NCBI GenBank assembly: GCA_039545355.1
Contig: BCJJ01000022.1
Location: forward strand, 186,001 to 250,000
DNA: 64,000 bases
Direction: 5' to 3'
Source of the DNA: Trichosporon coremiiforme
Lineage: Eukaryota; Basidiomycota; Tremellomycetes; Trichosporonales; Trichosporonaceae
This document shows, one piece after another, positions 10,329-21,925 of the stretch. Position 1 is the first letter of the stretch. Every line of letters starts with the position of its first letter. The notes beneath the pieces were generated by a model, which saw nothing but the letters and a program-made list of their open reading frames with translations, did not search any database and was not told where the DNA came from. The translations under genes and the position numbers were made by a program.

Positions 10329-10637
10329 GTGAGCTAACTCCCAGCTCACGGTTAACTGGCGTCAGTTGCGGCTCAGATGTGGGCTACTGTACTTCCACCG
10401 TAAGCTGACTTCAGCTGTCCATCAGAACGTAAGCTTCTTATCGGAAAACTCTTCGAGCAAAGCGGCTGCCAGAGGGTTCCACAGGACGAAGTGTAAGCTT
10501 TTGGCTCTCGATTGCCCAGCTGACGTCAGTAACGAATGGAACTTGTGAGCTGTTGACATCGCCGCGTGAGCTGACCTCAGTCAGTTCTCCAGCGAGCGAG
10601 ACGTGAGCTACTCGGCAACCGCTTTGGCTGATGCCAG
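10329..10637 (+). other. six compact intron-like units just after the metacaspase stop
   Basis: Six consecutive GTRAGC-type donors, each followed by a branch-like site and a CAG, at about 10329-10365, 10400-10425, 10429-10484, 10493-10529, 10545-10580 and 10603-10637. The pieces between are only about 3-34 nt. All lie on the metacaspase strand. No reading frame follows from joining the pieces. They may be introns in a 3' untranslated region, a tiny non-coding transcript, or the remnant of an intron-dense gene. Confidence 0.55.
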
Positions 10638-10734
10638 TGCCCCAGCGTTGAATGTACATATAATTCCTTCATGCATCGTGCAACAGCTTCCTTCTGCCGT
10701 CAGCCCTATCCCAGCTTCGGCTCACTCTTCACGT

Positions 10735-11596
10735 CTAGTAACCGCAGCGGTCGAGCCAGCGCTCGACCTCATTCCTCGTCTTGTCTCCGTACCCGTCCAC
10801 CTCCTCAATGACCTCGACGCCCTTGCCACCGCGTCCAACACCGTCCTTAGCCGCCGACCCAACCCTCGTCTCGTCCTCAATCCTCTGTCCATCTCCCTTC
10901 CTGGCGACAATCAAGATGGGGAAGCGAGGCTCGTACGTGAACTTGGGCCACTTGAAGCCCCCGTCCTTGACCCCATTAGGGCGCGGGTCGTTGTCAGGCG
11001 GCGGGTCGACCATAACCAGCCCAGAGGCGGGGTAGGACTCAACATAAGTTTGGGCGACGAGACAGGAGGGGCCAGAAGCAATAACAACGGGAGCGAAGGG
11101 GACGGCGAGCAGGCGGATTTGTTGATTCAGCTCGGCAGCAGCGAGCTCAATGTCGCTCTTGTCCTGCTGCTGGTCAGCAGGAGCAGCATCCTGGACGTCA
11201 GCTCGAACGGCTGCATTATTTAGTTGTGCCTCTATACCTCACCTGATTGTCACGCGAACCAAACTCGGGCGTCCCGCTCTTCTCAGTGCGCACATCGACA
11301 TCGATCTCGACGGAAGTATACCCCTTCTCGGCAAACATGGCCGCCCAGTCGCGCCAGTCTTCCTGGCCCCTGGGTCGGCGGGCTGCCTCCTTCCAGTCCA
11401 CACCGGGAGTTTGGAGGAAGATCAGCGGTGTCGGACTCTCGCGCGCCGCGTAGGGCGAGGCTGGCCGGACGAGGCGCTTTGAACAGGACGTGACGGAGGA
11501 AGACCCGGAGCCGGAGGAAGAGAAGAAGCGAGCGGCAAAGATGCCGCTCAGCATCGTGGCGCCTTGCCGGAAACTGACGGGGGACCAGGGCGGCAT
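10735..11596 (-). CDS. alpha/beta-hydrolase-like protein, possibly mitochondrial
   Basis: Two exons (11596-11243 and 11190-10735) joined in frame across a 52-nt intron with a CTGAC branch; 269 residues. After a basic, Ser/Arg-rich N-terminus the protein reads PLIFLQTPGVDW, then DWAAMFAEKGYTSVEIDVD. Further on comes VVIASGPSCLVAQTYVESYP, which fits a beta-strand, nucleophile elbow (Gly-x-Ser) and helix. It then reads GLVMVDPPPDND and FPILIVARKGD, where the acid and late strands would lie. A second in-frame start at 11554 begins MLSGIFAARFFSSSG, a typical mitochondrial presequence, and may be the real start. The substrate is unknown. It converges on the metacaspase. Confidence 0.75.
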
Positions 11597-12684
11597 TGTC
11601 GCAACTCTGGTGTTGGGGTACGTGTGCAGAGACAGAAAGCAGGCGGGTGGAGTTCGATCGAATGTCGTGAGTGGAGGGAGGACTGTGTCGGTGTGATGTC
11701 ATCCTTACTTTCCCACGGTCGGATACGGGAGTGACCATGAGTGAGGCAGTCTGACAAAGGCCAATCAGGCCGACATCATCCCTGCTGCCTTATCTGCCAC
11801 CTGGCGGTAAGGACTAACCAGCCAGATCCCGTTTGATTCCAGCTACCGTTCTTTTGGTCGCGGCAGTCTGACGTCCAGGGAGGGGTCTGGTCTGTCAGCT
11901 CCTCGCTTCCCGACCCTTTCTCTGTCTAAGTCTTAAGCTAAGAGCCTAGTTCCCCATGGGTTTCCTACAGCAATAGGTTGGTGCGGCAGCGCGTAAGCTG
12001 TGACTGACAACGTAGACAGGAACGAGGGTGTGCCAACCTCACAGTCTGACATGCAGAGCAGACGCCACGCAGGTGATACTAACAAGGAAATCGTGCGAAC
12101 ACTGTTCCACCAGGACACAAGGGCGACGGTCAGAAGGAATAGAAACATCGCACGGTGGCAAGAAGCAACGCTTGAGCTTACGCCTCACGACGGCTCAGCT
12201 TTTGCCTCGCTGTCATCCGTCATACCGACGCCTTGCAGAATGCCGCTGCATTCGCGCTCGGCGAGTAGTACCCGTCCCTTGTCCGCTTTGCCGTCTCGTG
12301 ATCATCGTTGCTCCGCTTGGTCTCAGAGCCGGGGCTCACGACAAAAGATAGGCGTGCACCTCAGGATCTACGACCCAACGTTCCTCAACTCGTTCCTCAC
12401 TAGCCTTCTCTAGATCCTCGATTGTGAGAATGTCCGCAGATGGAGAAGTGGGGTAACGCTAGACCTTTGAGTGCAGTGTTCATGGCCGTGAGGCGGAGAG
12501 ACAAGAGGAAGGTATGCGGAGAATGAGGCAGGGGGCGATCGCGATTCCGGCATTGTGCCTGCATGGCCCTTCCCCAGCAACGTCCGAGACGATCAAGATC
12601 TCCCACATCGGCCTCCCGGCGGCGAGAGTCGATCTCGCCGCCGTCGGACTCCTCGGCGGCATGAAGAAGTTGGAAGATCTCAAA

Positions 12685-12862
12685 TCGGCCATCAAACTCT
12701 CAAATATCGGCATGCAACTCTCAAATACCACGTTACTTCTTTCAAAATTCTGGTCGCCTGAAAGGCACGACAATACCTCTCTCAAATAGGAACTTGCTTG
12801 GTCTCAAATAGAACTCAATTGGACTCAACCCAATATCTCAAACGACACAAGGCAATCTCAAA
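12685..12862 (+). repeat. dispersed CTCAAAT motif cluster
   Basis: CTCAAA or CTCAAAT recurs at least seven times in about 180 bp at irregular spacing. The motif spacing is not constant, so it is not a simple satellite. It runs directly into the gene-like codon island that follows. Confidence 0.6.
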
Positions 12863-12874
12863 TCCGAGATAACA

Positions 12875-13054
12875 GTGTCCCGACTCGGCACCCCTGGCCC
12901 CGACTCGGACCGTATCGAGCCCGATCCGGAGGTCGTGCAGATCACCACCATCAACCTCGGTCATATCCTCGGTCACGATGAGCACGGCAAGCTCACAGGC
13001 GGCCTAGAATGCCATTTCGGGCGTCGCACTCGTGCTTCCGCAGCACAACAATAG
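12875..13054 (+). pseudogene. gene-like codon island, probable gene remnant
   Basis: In one frame, ending at the TAG at 13052, this stretch reads like a real protein of this genome. It has C-ending codons and an ordered composition (SRLGTPGPDSDRIEPDPEVV, ITTINLGHILGHDEHGKL, TGGLECHFG). There is no ATG nearby and no clear splice site into a longer gene. No family was recognised. It may be a decayed gene piece or one exon of a gene I could not assemble. Confidence 0.4.
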
Positions 13055-14943
13055 CAACATGACCACATGCTGCCCCTGCCCTTCGGACCGAGAGCCGTGG
13101 GTCAACTGGGATGTCGGGTCGGGAACACTGAGGTCGGGGGTGTCGGGAAGTGGTCCGACTGGTCGGTTCGGACTATCTGTGGATGAATGGGTACCTAAGC
13201 GAAGCAAGACAGGCGAGGTGGGATTGTGGGTATCACACAGCAGACATGAATTGATGGGGGGCTGCTCAGGTCCAACGCCTTTGCATTCGGGGACTATGAC
13301 TCACACTTGTCCTCTGCGCCTCTGAAAGGCTGAGGTCATCTGCTGCAACTTGCAGACGAAGAGGAGAACTATGGCTCTATGGATGGGAGAGGAAAGGCAC
13401 CCATTCCCACACCACTGGCATTGCTCTTCTGCCCGATAGGCCCACTCCTTCCAGACTTCCCGAGATGTGCACATGACTGAGCTCTTGCGCATTCCGATTC
13501 CCCTCTCCGCTGAAGTGCAGGATGACGACAAAGTCATGGGCCAGGGGGATCCGCAAGGACGCCAGGTGCCAGCCAGGGCACGGGCGATCAACGCCGTGCT
13601 TTCAGCCCACTTGCCCCTGTTTTACCACCCAAGCCCCCATATGCATACAGCCCATGCTCTTGTCCAGGTGCCCGCCGCCCCACTCCAACTTGGCTCGTTT
13701 ACCAGACTCCAGGAATCAGCGGAACACACCCGGTACACCGTTACGAGGCCGACCTGTTCAGCGGTGCATCATTGATTGGAATACGTATGGTAGATTGCTT
13801 GGCGATTACCGAGAAGCGGGCGGGGTAAAGAGGGCAGCTCGAGAGGCCAAGGAGGGCCCTGGAGGGGGGAGGGCTGATGTCACTGACAGCTGGAGGCAGG
13901 TACGTGCCCCCCGCGTGATCGCTCGTCGCGTGCCAGCGCAGCCAGCGTCATCGTTTCGCTACTGCATGACTGCATATGCTGGGCTGTACGAGCGGTAATG
14001 CCAGCTGGCCGGCCGGGAGTATGGGGGAAACAGACAGCTCCAGTCCTTCGGTTCCCGTGCCCTGTACTTGCTATACAGAGAGGAGACACCGGGGAGAATC
14101 CGAAGCACGTCGGACTTCAGCTCTGGGGCATGCCACCTCCTACTGCTCGGCCTCCACCGTCCGTCCTCTGCTCTACCAGGTGTGCAGATGCTCCGGCCCC
14201 ATGCCTCTGAGCGCTACTCCCATCCTACACCCGGGTACACGGCCGCACCGGAGCATGTAGCACGGGCTCCGCTCACCGCCCACTCACTGAGACATCCTTC
14301 TATGCCCGCTGGCACCGTTGCACTGGGGCGCTGGTGCATGGAGCAGCTTTTCCAGTAGACTTTTGTCTCGCTTCGTCGGCCTCTAGACTCACCCGATAAC
14401 CGGCCACTCCAATGACTCCACCGAAGGGATCGAGACGAGACCTTCACTTTTCTTCACAGTACCTGTTATGTGGGCTGCAGCCATGGCGCAAGAGCTAGAG
14501 CAAGCCAGAGCCAGCCAAATATTTCAGCCAGCGAGAGCGCGAGAGCGACTGAGCCTAGGAGAGCCGGAGCAAGCCATGCAACACTCATTGAGCCACCTCC
14601 AGAGTGAGCCATGGCGCACCTCGCTCCGTCTCCGCCCGTCAGTCAGTGTCACAGTCAGCGCGCACTCACTCACTCCGCTCGTGTGTGTGCGTTTCTATAC
14701 AGCTGCATTACAACCGCTACAAGCCGGCTGGCGCGGGCCCAGCACGGGGGGTGAGGAGGGGGAGATTGGGTTTCTATTTTCTTGCCAAAGGTGTTGATTT
14801 TTAGTTACAGTCGAAAAAGAAGAAAGGTGGGAAAGAGATTCTAGTTTGATATTGTTGTCTTTTTGTATTCCGATAAATGTCGTGCCGCTACTGCACGCTC
14901 TAGATCGCACTCGCCGCTACGCACGCGCTTCGCTCCTGCTCGC

Positions 14944-17103
14944 TTAGGCACTCGCGTCCGCCGGCACGGGGTGCTCGTTGTTCGCCGTGAGCTGATCGAG
15001 GAGCTCGTCGACGTTGAAGTCACCGTCGGTGTAGGTGCCCTCGGGGCCGCAGCTCACGGGCATGGGCTCGTGCGGGTTCTGCTGGTCGGGCAGGTCGAGG
15101 CCCATCGAGCGGACGAGCGAATCGATGCTCTCCTGCAGCTTGTTGACATCGTTGTTGACACCGACAGCCTTTTGGTACGCGCCGAGCAGCTCGTGCTGGT
15201 TGTTAACAAGGCCATCGTGGTTCGGCAGGGGACTGAACAGCGCCAGCGTCGGGTCCTGCGTCTGCTCGCCGCCGATTGTGGGGGACTGCTTGACCGCCTT
15301 CTGCGGGGTGGCCAGCGCCTGGCCCTGCGAGGAAGCATTCAGCGAGTTGAGGAACATCTGCGCCGCGGCCGGGCTTTGCAGCAGCGAACCGATCGTCGTC
15401 TGCAGCAGGTTCGAGTCGAGGTTGAGACCGGAGGCGTCATTTCCGTTCGCCGGGGGACGGGGAGGACCAGCCGCCTTGGGCAGCTCGGGAGCGTCGGACA
15501 TGGGGGAGATGGCGGCCTGGTGCAGCGTCTGCTCACCAGCGGGCGTAGCGCCCTGCTTGAGCGAGTTGGACCGGGGCTGAGACTTGGGCGATGCCTCGTC
15601 GTCCGTCGGCAGCGACTGGAAGCGCTGTCCCGTCGACCACGACTCGCTAGACCGTGTCGAGCTCGGCGCCGTCGAGAAAGGCTCAATTGTAGCGGTGGGT
15701 TCTAATTCTGGTCAGCACGCGGGTGTGTGATTACGACAGACACCTCGGTCATGAAAAAACAAACTTACCCTGAACCTCGACGAAACGCCCCGTCTCGTCC
15801 CCCTTGGCGACCGCATCGGCAGCCTCGATCATCAATCGCCTGCGCTTCTTGATCGAGGTGTCATCACTGGTGGACTCCTCCCGCCCACGAGTGCCCATAC
15901 CGCCTCTTCGCATGGCCTCCTTCAGCCCCTTCAGTCCCTCACCCTCCGTGCCGAACAGCCTCTCAAGAAACGTCACGATCAGGTCGATCGTCTCCTCATG
16001 CTTCTGCTGCCTGTCGCGAGTCTCGAGAGCCTCTCGCCAGAGGTGCTCGTTGGATGCCTGGAGTGCCTTGAGATCGGCACCGATGGCAGCCTGTGTTTGG
16101 CGGATTGCATTGATTCCGTTCTGGATGGCATGCAGATCGGCGAGCTGCCCACTGGGGCCCACCAGCTGACCAGCCTCACCCTCGATAGTGCCGTCGGTTA
16201 GCAGATGCACACCATTGCTGGACAGTGCGTTGGCGGCTGCTTGCCGAGCTGATGACCGAGTTCCGGTGGATCCCTGAGACGGTGTCGGGGCAGAGGAGGC
16301 CGCCGGGCGGTTGTTCTTTCGGGTTACACGGGCAAGCAGGTGCGGCTGGTCTCGTTTGAAGAACGGGTTGACGAACTCCCACAGCTCTGAAGGCGACTCA
16401 TTCTTAAGGACGCCGGACTGCAGATGCGGGACCTTGTGGAAGCCGTACATGTTGAGCTGGCGAACAAAGGACGAAAAGTTGGCGTGCTTGAAGAAGCGAG
16501 GCAGGAGCTCTTTTCCAAAACGCTCGTGGTTGGGAACTGTTGTTAGCTCGAGACAAGAGGGGGGCAGCTCACCAAAGAAGGAGTCTCCAGACTCGGCCCA
16601 GTAGATCAGGTTGTCCGTGTCGTGGTCAGAGACCATGCTGGGAGAAGTCAGCGATGTGTTCACACAAAGGTCGCGCCACTGCAGCAGCCCACACACCTGT
16701 ACAGCTTGTTGAGGAAGGCGGGGACCTTGACGACCTCGCCGTTCTCTCCTACGCTGAGACCGGGCTTGGAGACGCCACCGGCGGGGACGGGAGGGGCGGG
16801 TCCATCAGCGTCATTGTTGTTGGGTGTGGTGCTGATGGAGTTGAGGGGTGAGACGGGCTCGATTTTCGGGACTTGGTTGTACCTGCTCGGGCCAGCGATG
16901 GCGGCGAGGTTTGTTGTCATGACGGGGTGGATGGATGTCGTGATGGGCAACTGGTACGTGGGGGTATCTGGTGGTGCGAGGGGGTGGGGGCTGGGGGTGC
17001 GGGGTTGTTGTGGTGCAAGGGGAATATATAGCGATGTCGGAGGAGACGGAGAGTGAGAGTGAGAGTCCGAAGTAGACGTTGTCTCTTTCTCGGTTGACGA
17101 CAT
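14944..17103 (-). CDS. HSF1: heat shock transcription factor Hsf1
   Basis: Trimeric activator binding nGAAn repeats in heat-shock promoters. Exons 17103-16697, 16637-16573, 16536-15769 and 15707-14944 give 667 residues. The DNA-binding domain spans about residues 125-232: VPAFLNKLYSMVSD, then LIYWAESGDSFFVPNHERFG and NFSSFVRQLNMYGFHKV, the recognition helix. Two introns split it. The trimerisation heptads (HR-A/B) follow at about 291-352 (LHAIQNGINAIRQTQAAIGA to LIVTFLERLFG), then a basic patch (KKRRRL). The C-terminal half has hydrophobic/acidic pieces suited to activation (FNVDELLDQL). The start at 17103 was chosen as the ATG giving a Ser/Pro N-terminus typical of fungal Hsf1. An earlier in-frame ATG at 17217 is possible. 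It diverges from the LRR protein gene. Confidence 0.93.
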
Positions 17104-17841
17104 AGGAACTAAGGCTGCTCTTTCCTGCCGCCCGACAACAATCCGATCCTGTCGTTGGCCGCTGATGCCGTTGCCGTGCGCCTGTCCCTCAGGAGCCCTC
17201 GAAACCCAGTCGTGCAAAACCTACCGCCAGCGAGCGGAGCTAAAACGCTTCGGGGCCTGATTCGCGCACGAGAGAGTCACGTGTGCCCCTGACCGGCCCG
17301 AGCCTGACCACAGTCTGGACTTGGGTGCGAGTAGGCGTGCCAGGGTCCACCCTCCAATTTCAGGACCCGTTCGTTCCTGAACTCGGTAGGCTTGCGTCTG
17401 GTACACAGCGATGTGCGTCCACGTCCACGCCTGCTCCGTGTCGGTCTGAGATCTGCTGCGCTGCTTCGCTGACAGGTCGCCGTACTCACCGTAGGGTGTA
17501 GGGTGTAGGGTGTACGCTGGTGCCGCCGGTGGTCGCTTAAGCCAGAGGCAGAGCCAGAGCCAGCGATGAGCAGAGCCATGCCCGCTGCACCCTGCGCTGG
17601 TACGCTGGTATCTGGAGTATCTGGAGCATCTGGTGATTCTGGTGCCGGCACCTCCCACCGCTGATACGCGTCATACCCGCCCGACCCTGTCGTCCACCGT
17701 GGCCACCGTGGCCTCACACCACTGCAGTCCACTAGGTCCTATTTGTCAACATCACCTATCGAGCCGACGAAGCACACCAACCAAAACGCTGACACCGTCA
17801 ACCCCGACACTCCTTCCTCCCCTTCCCCCTCCCCTCTTCCA
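17104..17841. promoter_or_regulatory. divergent promoter region of HSF1 and the LRR protein gene
   Basis: 738 bp. Contains one TTCCTGAA (TTCnnGAA) at 17374-17381, a minimal half-to-two-unit heat shock element upstream of HSF1 that could allow autoregulation. A GTAGGGT tandem lies at 17491-17511. The LRR gene side ends in a CT-rich leader. The HSE assignment is weak because a third unit is off by one base. Confidence 0.4.
17491..17511. repeat. 7-bp tandem repeat GTAGGGT, 3 copies
   Basis: Three perfect adjacent copies of GTAGGGT. They resemble telomeric TTAGGG only loosely and sit between two divergent genes, so this is an internal short repeat. Confidence 0.75.
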
Positions 17842-20800
17842 ATGGTCTCAACGGACCACAAAGGAGGAGGAGACTCCCCTCCGTCCCCAGACCAATCTCC
17901 TCTCCCGACATCCCGACCTCCACCCCAGCATGAATCCGCAACCCCTCCCGACCCCGACAGCAAGACACCAGTCGAGCGTGACGCTGTGAAAGACGCTGCG
18001 GACGCAGACACTGCAACTGAACCGCAGCCTTCAACTGATCACACGACCGAGACCACTCCCGCTACTGCTACTGAGTCTGAGTCTGCATCTGACGCCAAGA
18101 AGCAGGTCGCCCCGCCGCCGCCGCCGAAAGACGACGGCTCTGCGCTGGACATTGGCAAGGCATCTCCGGCTTCGACGGCAGACGACCAGCCTCTCTCTGC
18201 CATTGCGCCGACAGCGCCCAAACCCAAGCCGCCCAAGCCGAATGCGAAGCGTCCAAAGAAGGGCATCTTGAAGCCGCCGCCGCCTCCGGCAAAGCCGACT
18301 CTTGGGAACATGCTGCGCGACATGGTCGTCGGATCCGTATCCGGGGAAGGTCCTGGCCCTTCCGCACCTCACCCATCGCAGGCTATGAACGCAGCCGTCG
18401 GCACGCTGAATGCGTGGTCGGGGCGTCTGGGACTGGGATTCGGGCGGTTTGGGAGGGACACAGAGTCGCAGCCCGGACCGCCTGTACCTCCCAAAGTGCT
18501 CAAACCTCGTCTCCCACCCCGCACGACCTCGCTGCGTGATGGTCGATCGCCGGGTCAGCCAGGCCCGGCGCCTTCACCACCGTCGGCTCCAGTTGCGGCC
18601 GCTGCCTCTGGTCTTTCGGCACCTGCCACTCCGAAGAAGAAGCAGCCCCTCAAGCGAGCGACATTTGTGCTGCCCAGCATGAGCATTACCTACCCCATCA
18701 GCTCTTATGGAGAACCGTGGAGTCAGAAGGTCATTGACGACCGGCAAAGGGTAAGCTGAGGTCGATCTTGTCCAGCTAACATTGCACAGGTAGAGTCACG
18801 CCAGCGTATGCTTCTGTCGACTGCTCGCGGATCAGAATACTGGACGTCTATGCGGCTTATCAAGCTGTATGAGAGCGCATGTCGTGGACGAGAGGAAAAG
18901 CCCAGGTTAGGCGTGGTGCGGGCACTGCAGGCTCTTCCAGCCCACCCGAAGCCTCGTCAGCTGCACCTGATCGTCCACGACATTGCGTCCCAGGGTCCGA
19001 CATCATCGTCGTCTCAGTCATCGTCGTACCCGATCGACCACCACCTCACACGGTACGCCGCTGAGGCGTTAGCCGATGTCCTCGCGATCGAGTGGGGTCT
19101 TAACGATCTCCGCCTCGAGAAGGGCGTCATCGAGAATGAGGAGGCGATCAAGCCGATTCTCCATGCTCTTCTCGTCAGCGGATCGCTTCCGAGCTTGAGT
19201 CTTGCTGGAAATAGGAAGATCAAGGCTGGTGGATGGAACCTCCTGGCTGTGTTCCTGAAACGAGTGGGTTGAAAGACAAGAGGGCTTGCTAACTCTCAGG
19301 CGCGCTCACTGAAATCGCTCGATCTGTCCGAAACGACGTGGGACCGGAAGGGGGTCGACTACCTGGTGCAAGCTCTGAACTCTGCGGCGGTGCAGAACCA
19401 CGCGGCAGTCGTCTCGGCGGAGAGTGAAACGGACGGCGACGAGACGGACGACGGGACCAAGAAGTCGCCGTACTGTCTCATCCTTCCCCCGACGCCGATG
19501 CTGAGGCACCTTGAGGAGATTGACTCGGCCCCCGCTGCGGTGCAGACGCTCCGCATGGACAACTGCAACTTCCGCTCGTCGGCGCTGGAGGTGCTCGCGA
19601 ACGGCATTCGCACATCTGACCTTCTGCACTTGTCCCTCCGAAATAACCGCATCAACCACCTGGGTGCCGTGTCGCTCGCTGTTATGATCCGCGACTACCC
19701 CGACAGTGCTGCCATCAGCTCTCTCGCCCCCCTCGTCAACTCTCACCATGACAACTCCCTTCCTTACGTCCCGCGCGCATGGCGGCAGCAGGGTCCTCCT
19801 CGCCCGAACGCCGACAATGTCGACCTCCCCCCGATCCCGCTTGTCACGTCGTCGTCTGCGGGCGGCGTCACTTCCCGCGTCGTCCCCGACGGATACAAGC
19901 CGCCTCCAGCGCCGAAGCATCCCTTGGTCATGCCCGGCGGAGGTTACAGTGCGATCCAGGACGGCGCACTAAACTCGGTCCCGGCCGAGGGCAAGCTCTC
20001 GCACGCCGAGCAGGGTGTTGCGTCGTTGGCACTCCAGCGCAGCGTTCGTGCGCTCGACGGTGTAGAGCGTGTTGGCCGCCTCGTCACACTTGACCTGAAG
20101 AACAACGACATCGGCCGCGGCGTCACTTACATCGCCCAGGTGCTGAAGCGCAACCGTACGCTCAAGGTGCTGAATCTCAGCGCAAACCGCATTGAGCCGC
20201 AGGGTCTCGCCGCCCTCGCTGAGGCGCTCAAGTACAACTCGACGCTCGAGACGCTCGACCTCAGCGGCAACCCGTGCTGCGGCTCGAGCCTGGAGGGCAT
20301 TGCTGCTCTGCGCACCATGTTCACTGTGAACCACACGCTGAAGCGACTCTTCCTCAGCGACACGGGTATGACGACTGACGGTGCGATCGACCTTGCCGAG
20401 TTCATCCCCGAGAACCGCGGCCTGTTGCACCTTGACCTGACCTCGAACCCTGCGATCGGTACGGCTGGCATTCTTGCCGTGTCCTCCGGCCTCAAGTCAA
20501 ACAAGATTATCCGCTGCCTCGACGTCTCGATCCCGCCGAACGACGAGAACCTCGCCGAGCTGTCGCAGTCGATCCTCCAGTCGTGCATCCGGAACACCGA
20601 GATTGCGGCCGAGGCGCTGAAGGAGGGCAAGACTCGCGGAGCCCACGAAGCCATGTGGCGCCCGATCAAGAAGTCCGCCCTCGTGCGCCAGGTCAAGGCC
20701 GCCGAGTCGCGCCGCGTGCAGGCCGAGGCGGCCGCGGTCGTCCATAGCGTGGAAGGCCAAGCGCGCGAGCACGTCTACCGTCTCGCACCCGAGGATCTGG

Positions 20801-21771
20801 TCCCCGACGCCGAGCGTGTCATTCCCGCTCTCGAGCAGTGGTACGCGCACCCAAGGCGCGATGCGCACAGCCCATCGGAAGAGTTCAAGCCTCTCTTGGA
20901 GCGTGCCAAGGCCCTCTCGGAGCGGCTGCAGGAGCTTGCTCCCGCCGAGTCGGATCCGGCCAAGCTCGAGCGCATGCTTGGTGCGAACGACCAGCTCACC
21001 GCGCTGGTTAGCAAGGCGGCATCCTTCCTCCCGACCCCGCCGCGCATCCTGCTTCCGTCGCAAATTGCGTTCGCCTCTCCCGCCGCGCCGGTCGTGACGC
21101 CTACCGGCGCCCACGGACGCCGGCACATGCGCAGCGTCAGTCTCGAGATCTCGAGCCCGAACTTCTCGCTCGGCGAGTCGGACGCGGACGAGTCAGACGA
21201 CGACGACGACGACGAGCACCTCTCCCCCGCCGCCGTCCGCCGACGTCCCGAGCAGGAGAGTCCCACCAAGTCTGCCACTAAGAGCAACAGGCTTCAGGCG
21301 GATCTCATGGAGGCTGTGGCTGAAGGCGACGACGCCGCGAGTCCAGGCGAAGACAAGACGGCCAAGGAGAAGGCCAAGGCGGAGGAACTCCGGCGCAAGG
21401 CCGAGTGTCTCGTCGACGCCGAGCTTGCTGTTGGCGCCAGCTCGCCCGTGTCGAACACATCGCGAAAGTGGGTCGAGGAGGAGGCCGAGATCTTCCGCAA
21501 GGGCACAAAGTTAGGCGTCGCCGAGTCAGACAGTGACTCGGACGCCGAAGGTCCCGGCGGGCCCTCTTCGCCGATTTCTCACTCCCGCCGCTCTTCTTCG
21601 GGCGGCAGGGACAGCGACGGCGACAGCGTCAAGGGCCTGAAGGACGCGGGCGAGAGCGGAGAAGCGCTCCGCAGGAAGATCCTCGACGCCGAGGTGCCGC
21701 GCGATCAGCCCAGGGATGTCGCGGAGCTCAATCGTGTTGAGCAGGAGGATAACGGCAAGGACGACGAGTGA
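17842..21771 (+). CDS. large leucine-rich-repeat (ribonuclease-inhibitor type) protein, PPP1R37-like
   Basis: Exons 17842-18750, 18790-19263 and 19300-21771 give about 1284 residues. The frame is open further 5' but only with non-ATG starts in CT-rich leader, so 17842 is the first ATG. The N-terminal third is Pro/Ser-rich with KKGILKPPPPP and PLKRATFVLP, resembling the basic/Pro segment before the repeats in PPP1R37-type proteins. Repeats of the form LxxLxLxxNxI run through the middle: LLHLSLRNNRINHLGA, LVTLDLKNNDIGRGV, LKVLNLSANRIEPQGL, LETLDLSGNPCCG. The C-terminus is acidic and Ser-rich (a run of Asp) with coiled-coil-like Lys/Glu stretches. A phosphatase-1 or cytoskeletal scaffold role is inference from the family resemblance. 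Confidence 0.82.
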
Positions 21772-21925
21772 TGACTTTCGGGTACTTGGTTACGATAGAA
21801 TCTGTACATTTCTTTTCATGAACACGATGGCACGGGCGTACACTCGGGGAGACGCACTCGGCGACCACTGACAGGAAGACTTTGCATATGTACAACCGGA
21901 TCTTCATTTCTACGTATGTTACAAC

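Larger units (their letters stand above)
11597..14943. other. gene-poor region of 3.3 kb
   Basis: No gene with domain support. It holds a CTCAAAT-rich repeat patch and a short island of gene-like codons (listed separately). At 14480-14600 there is sequence rich in GAGAGCGCGAGAGCG and GAGCC. The last few hundred bases are the 3' flank of HSF1, which lies on the minus strand. Confidence 0.55.

Noticed and set aside
17491..17511. Telomere-like GTAGGGT repeats
   Set aside because: Only three copies, between two housekeeping genes; not a telomere.
18410..18682. Several Arg/Pro-rich alternative frames within the LRR and HSF1 genes
   Set aside because: Out-of-frame shadows of GC-rich coding exons.
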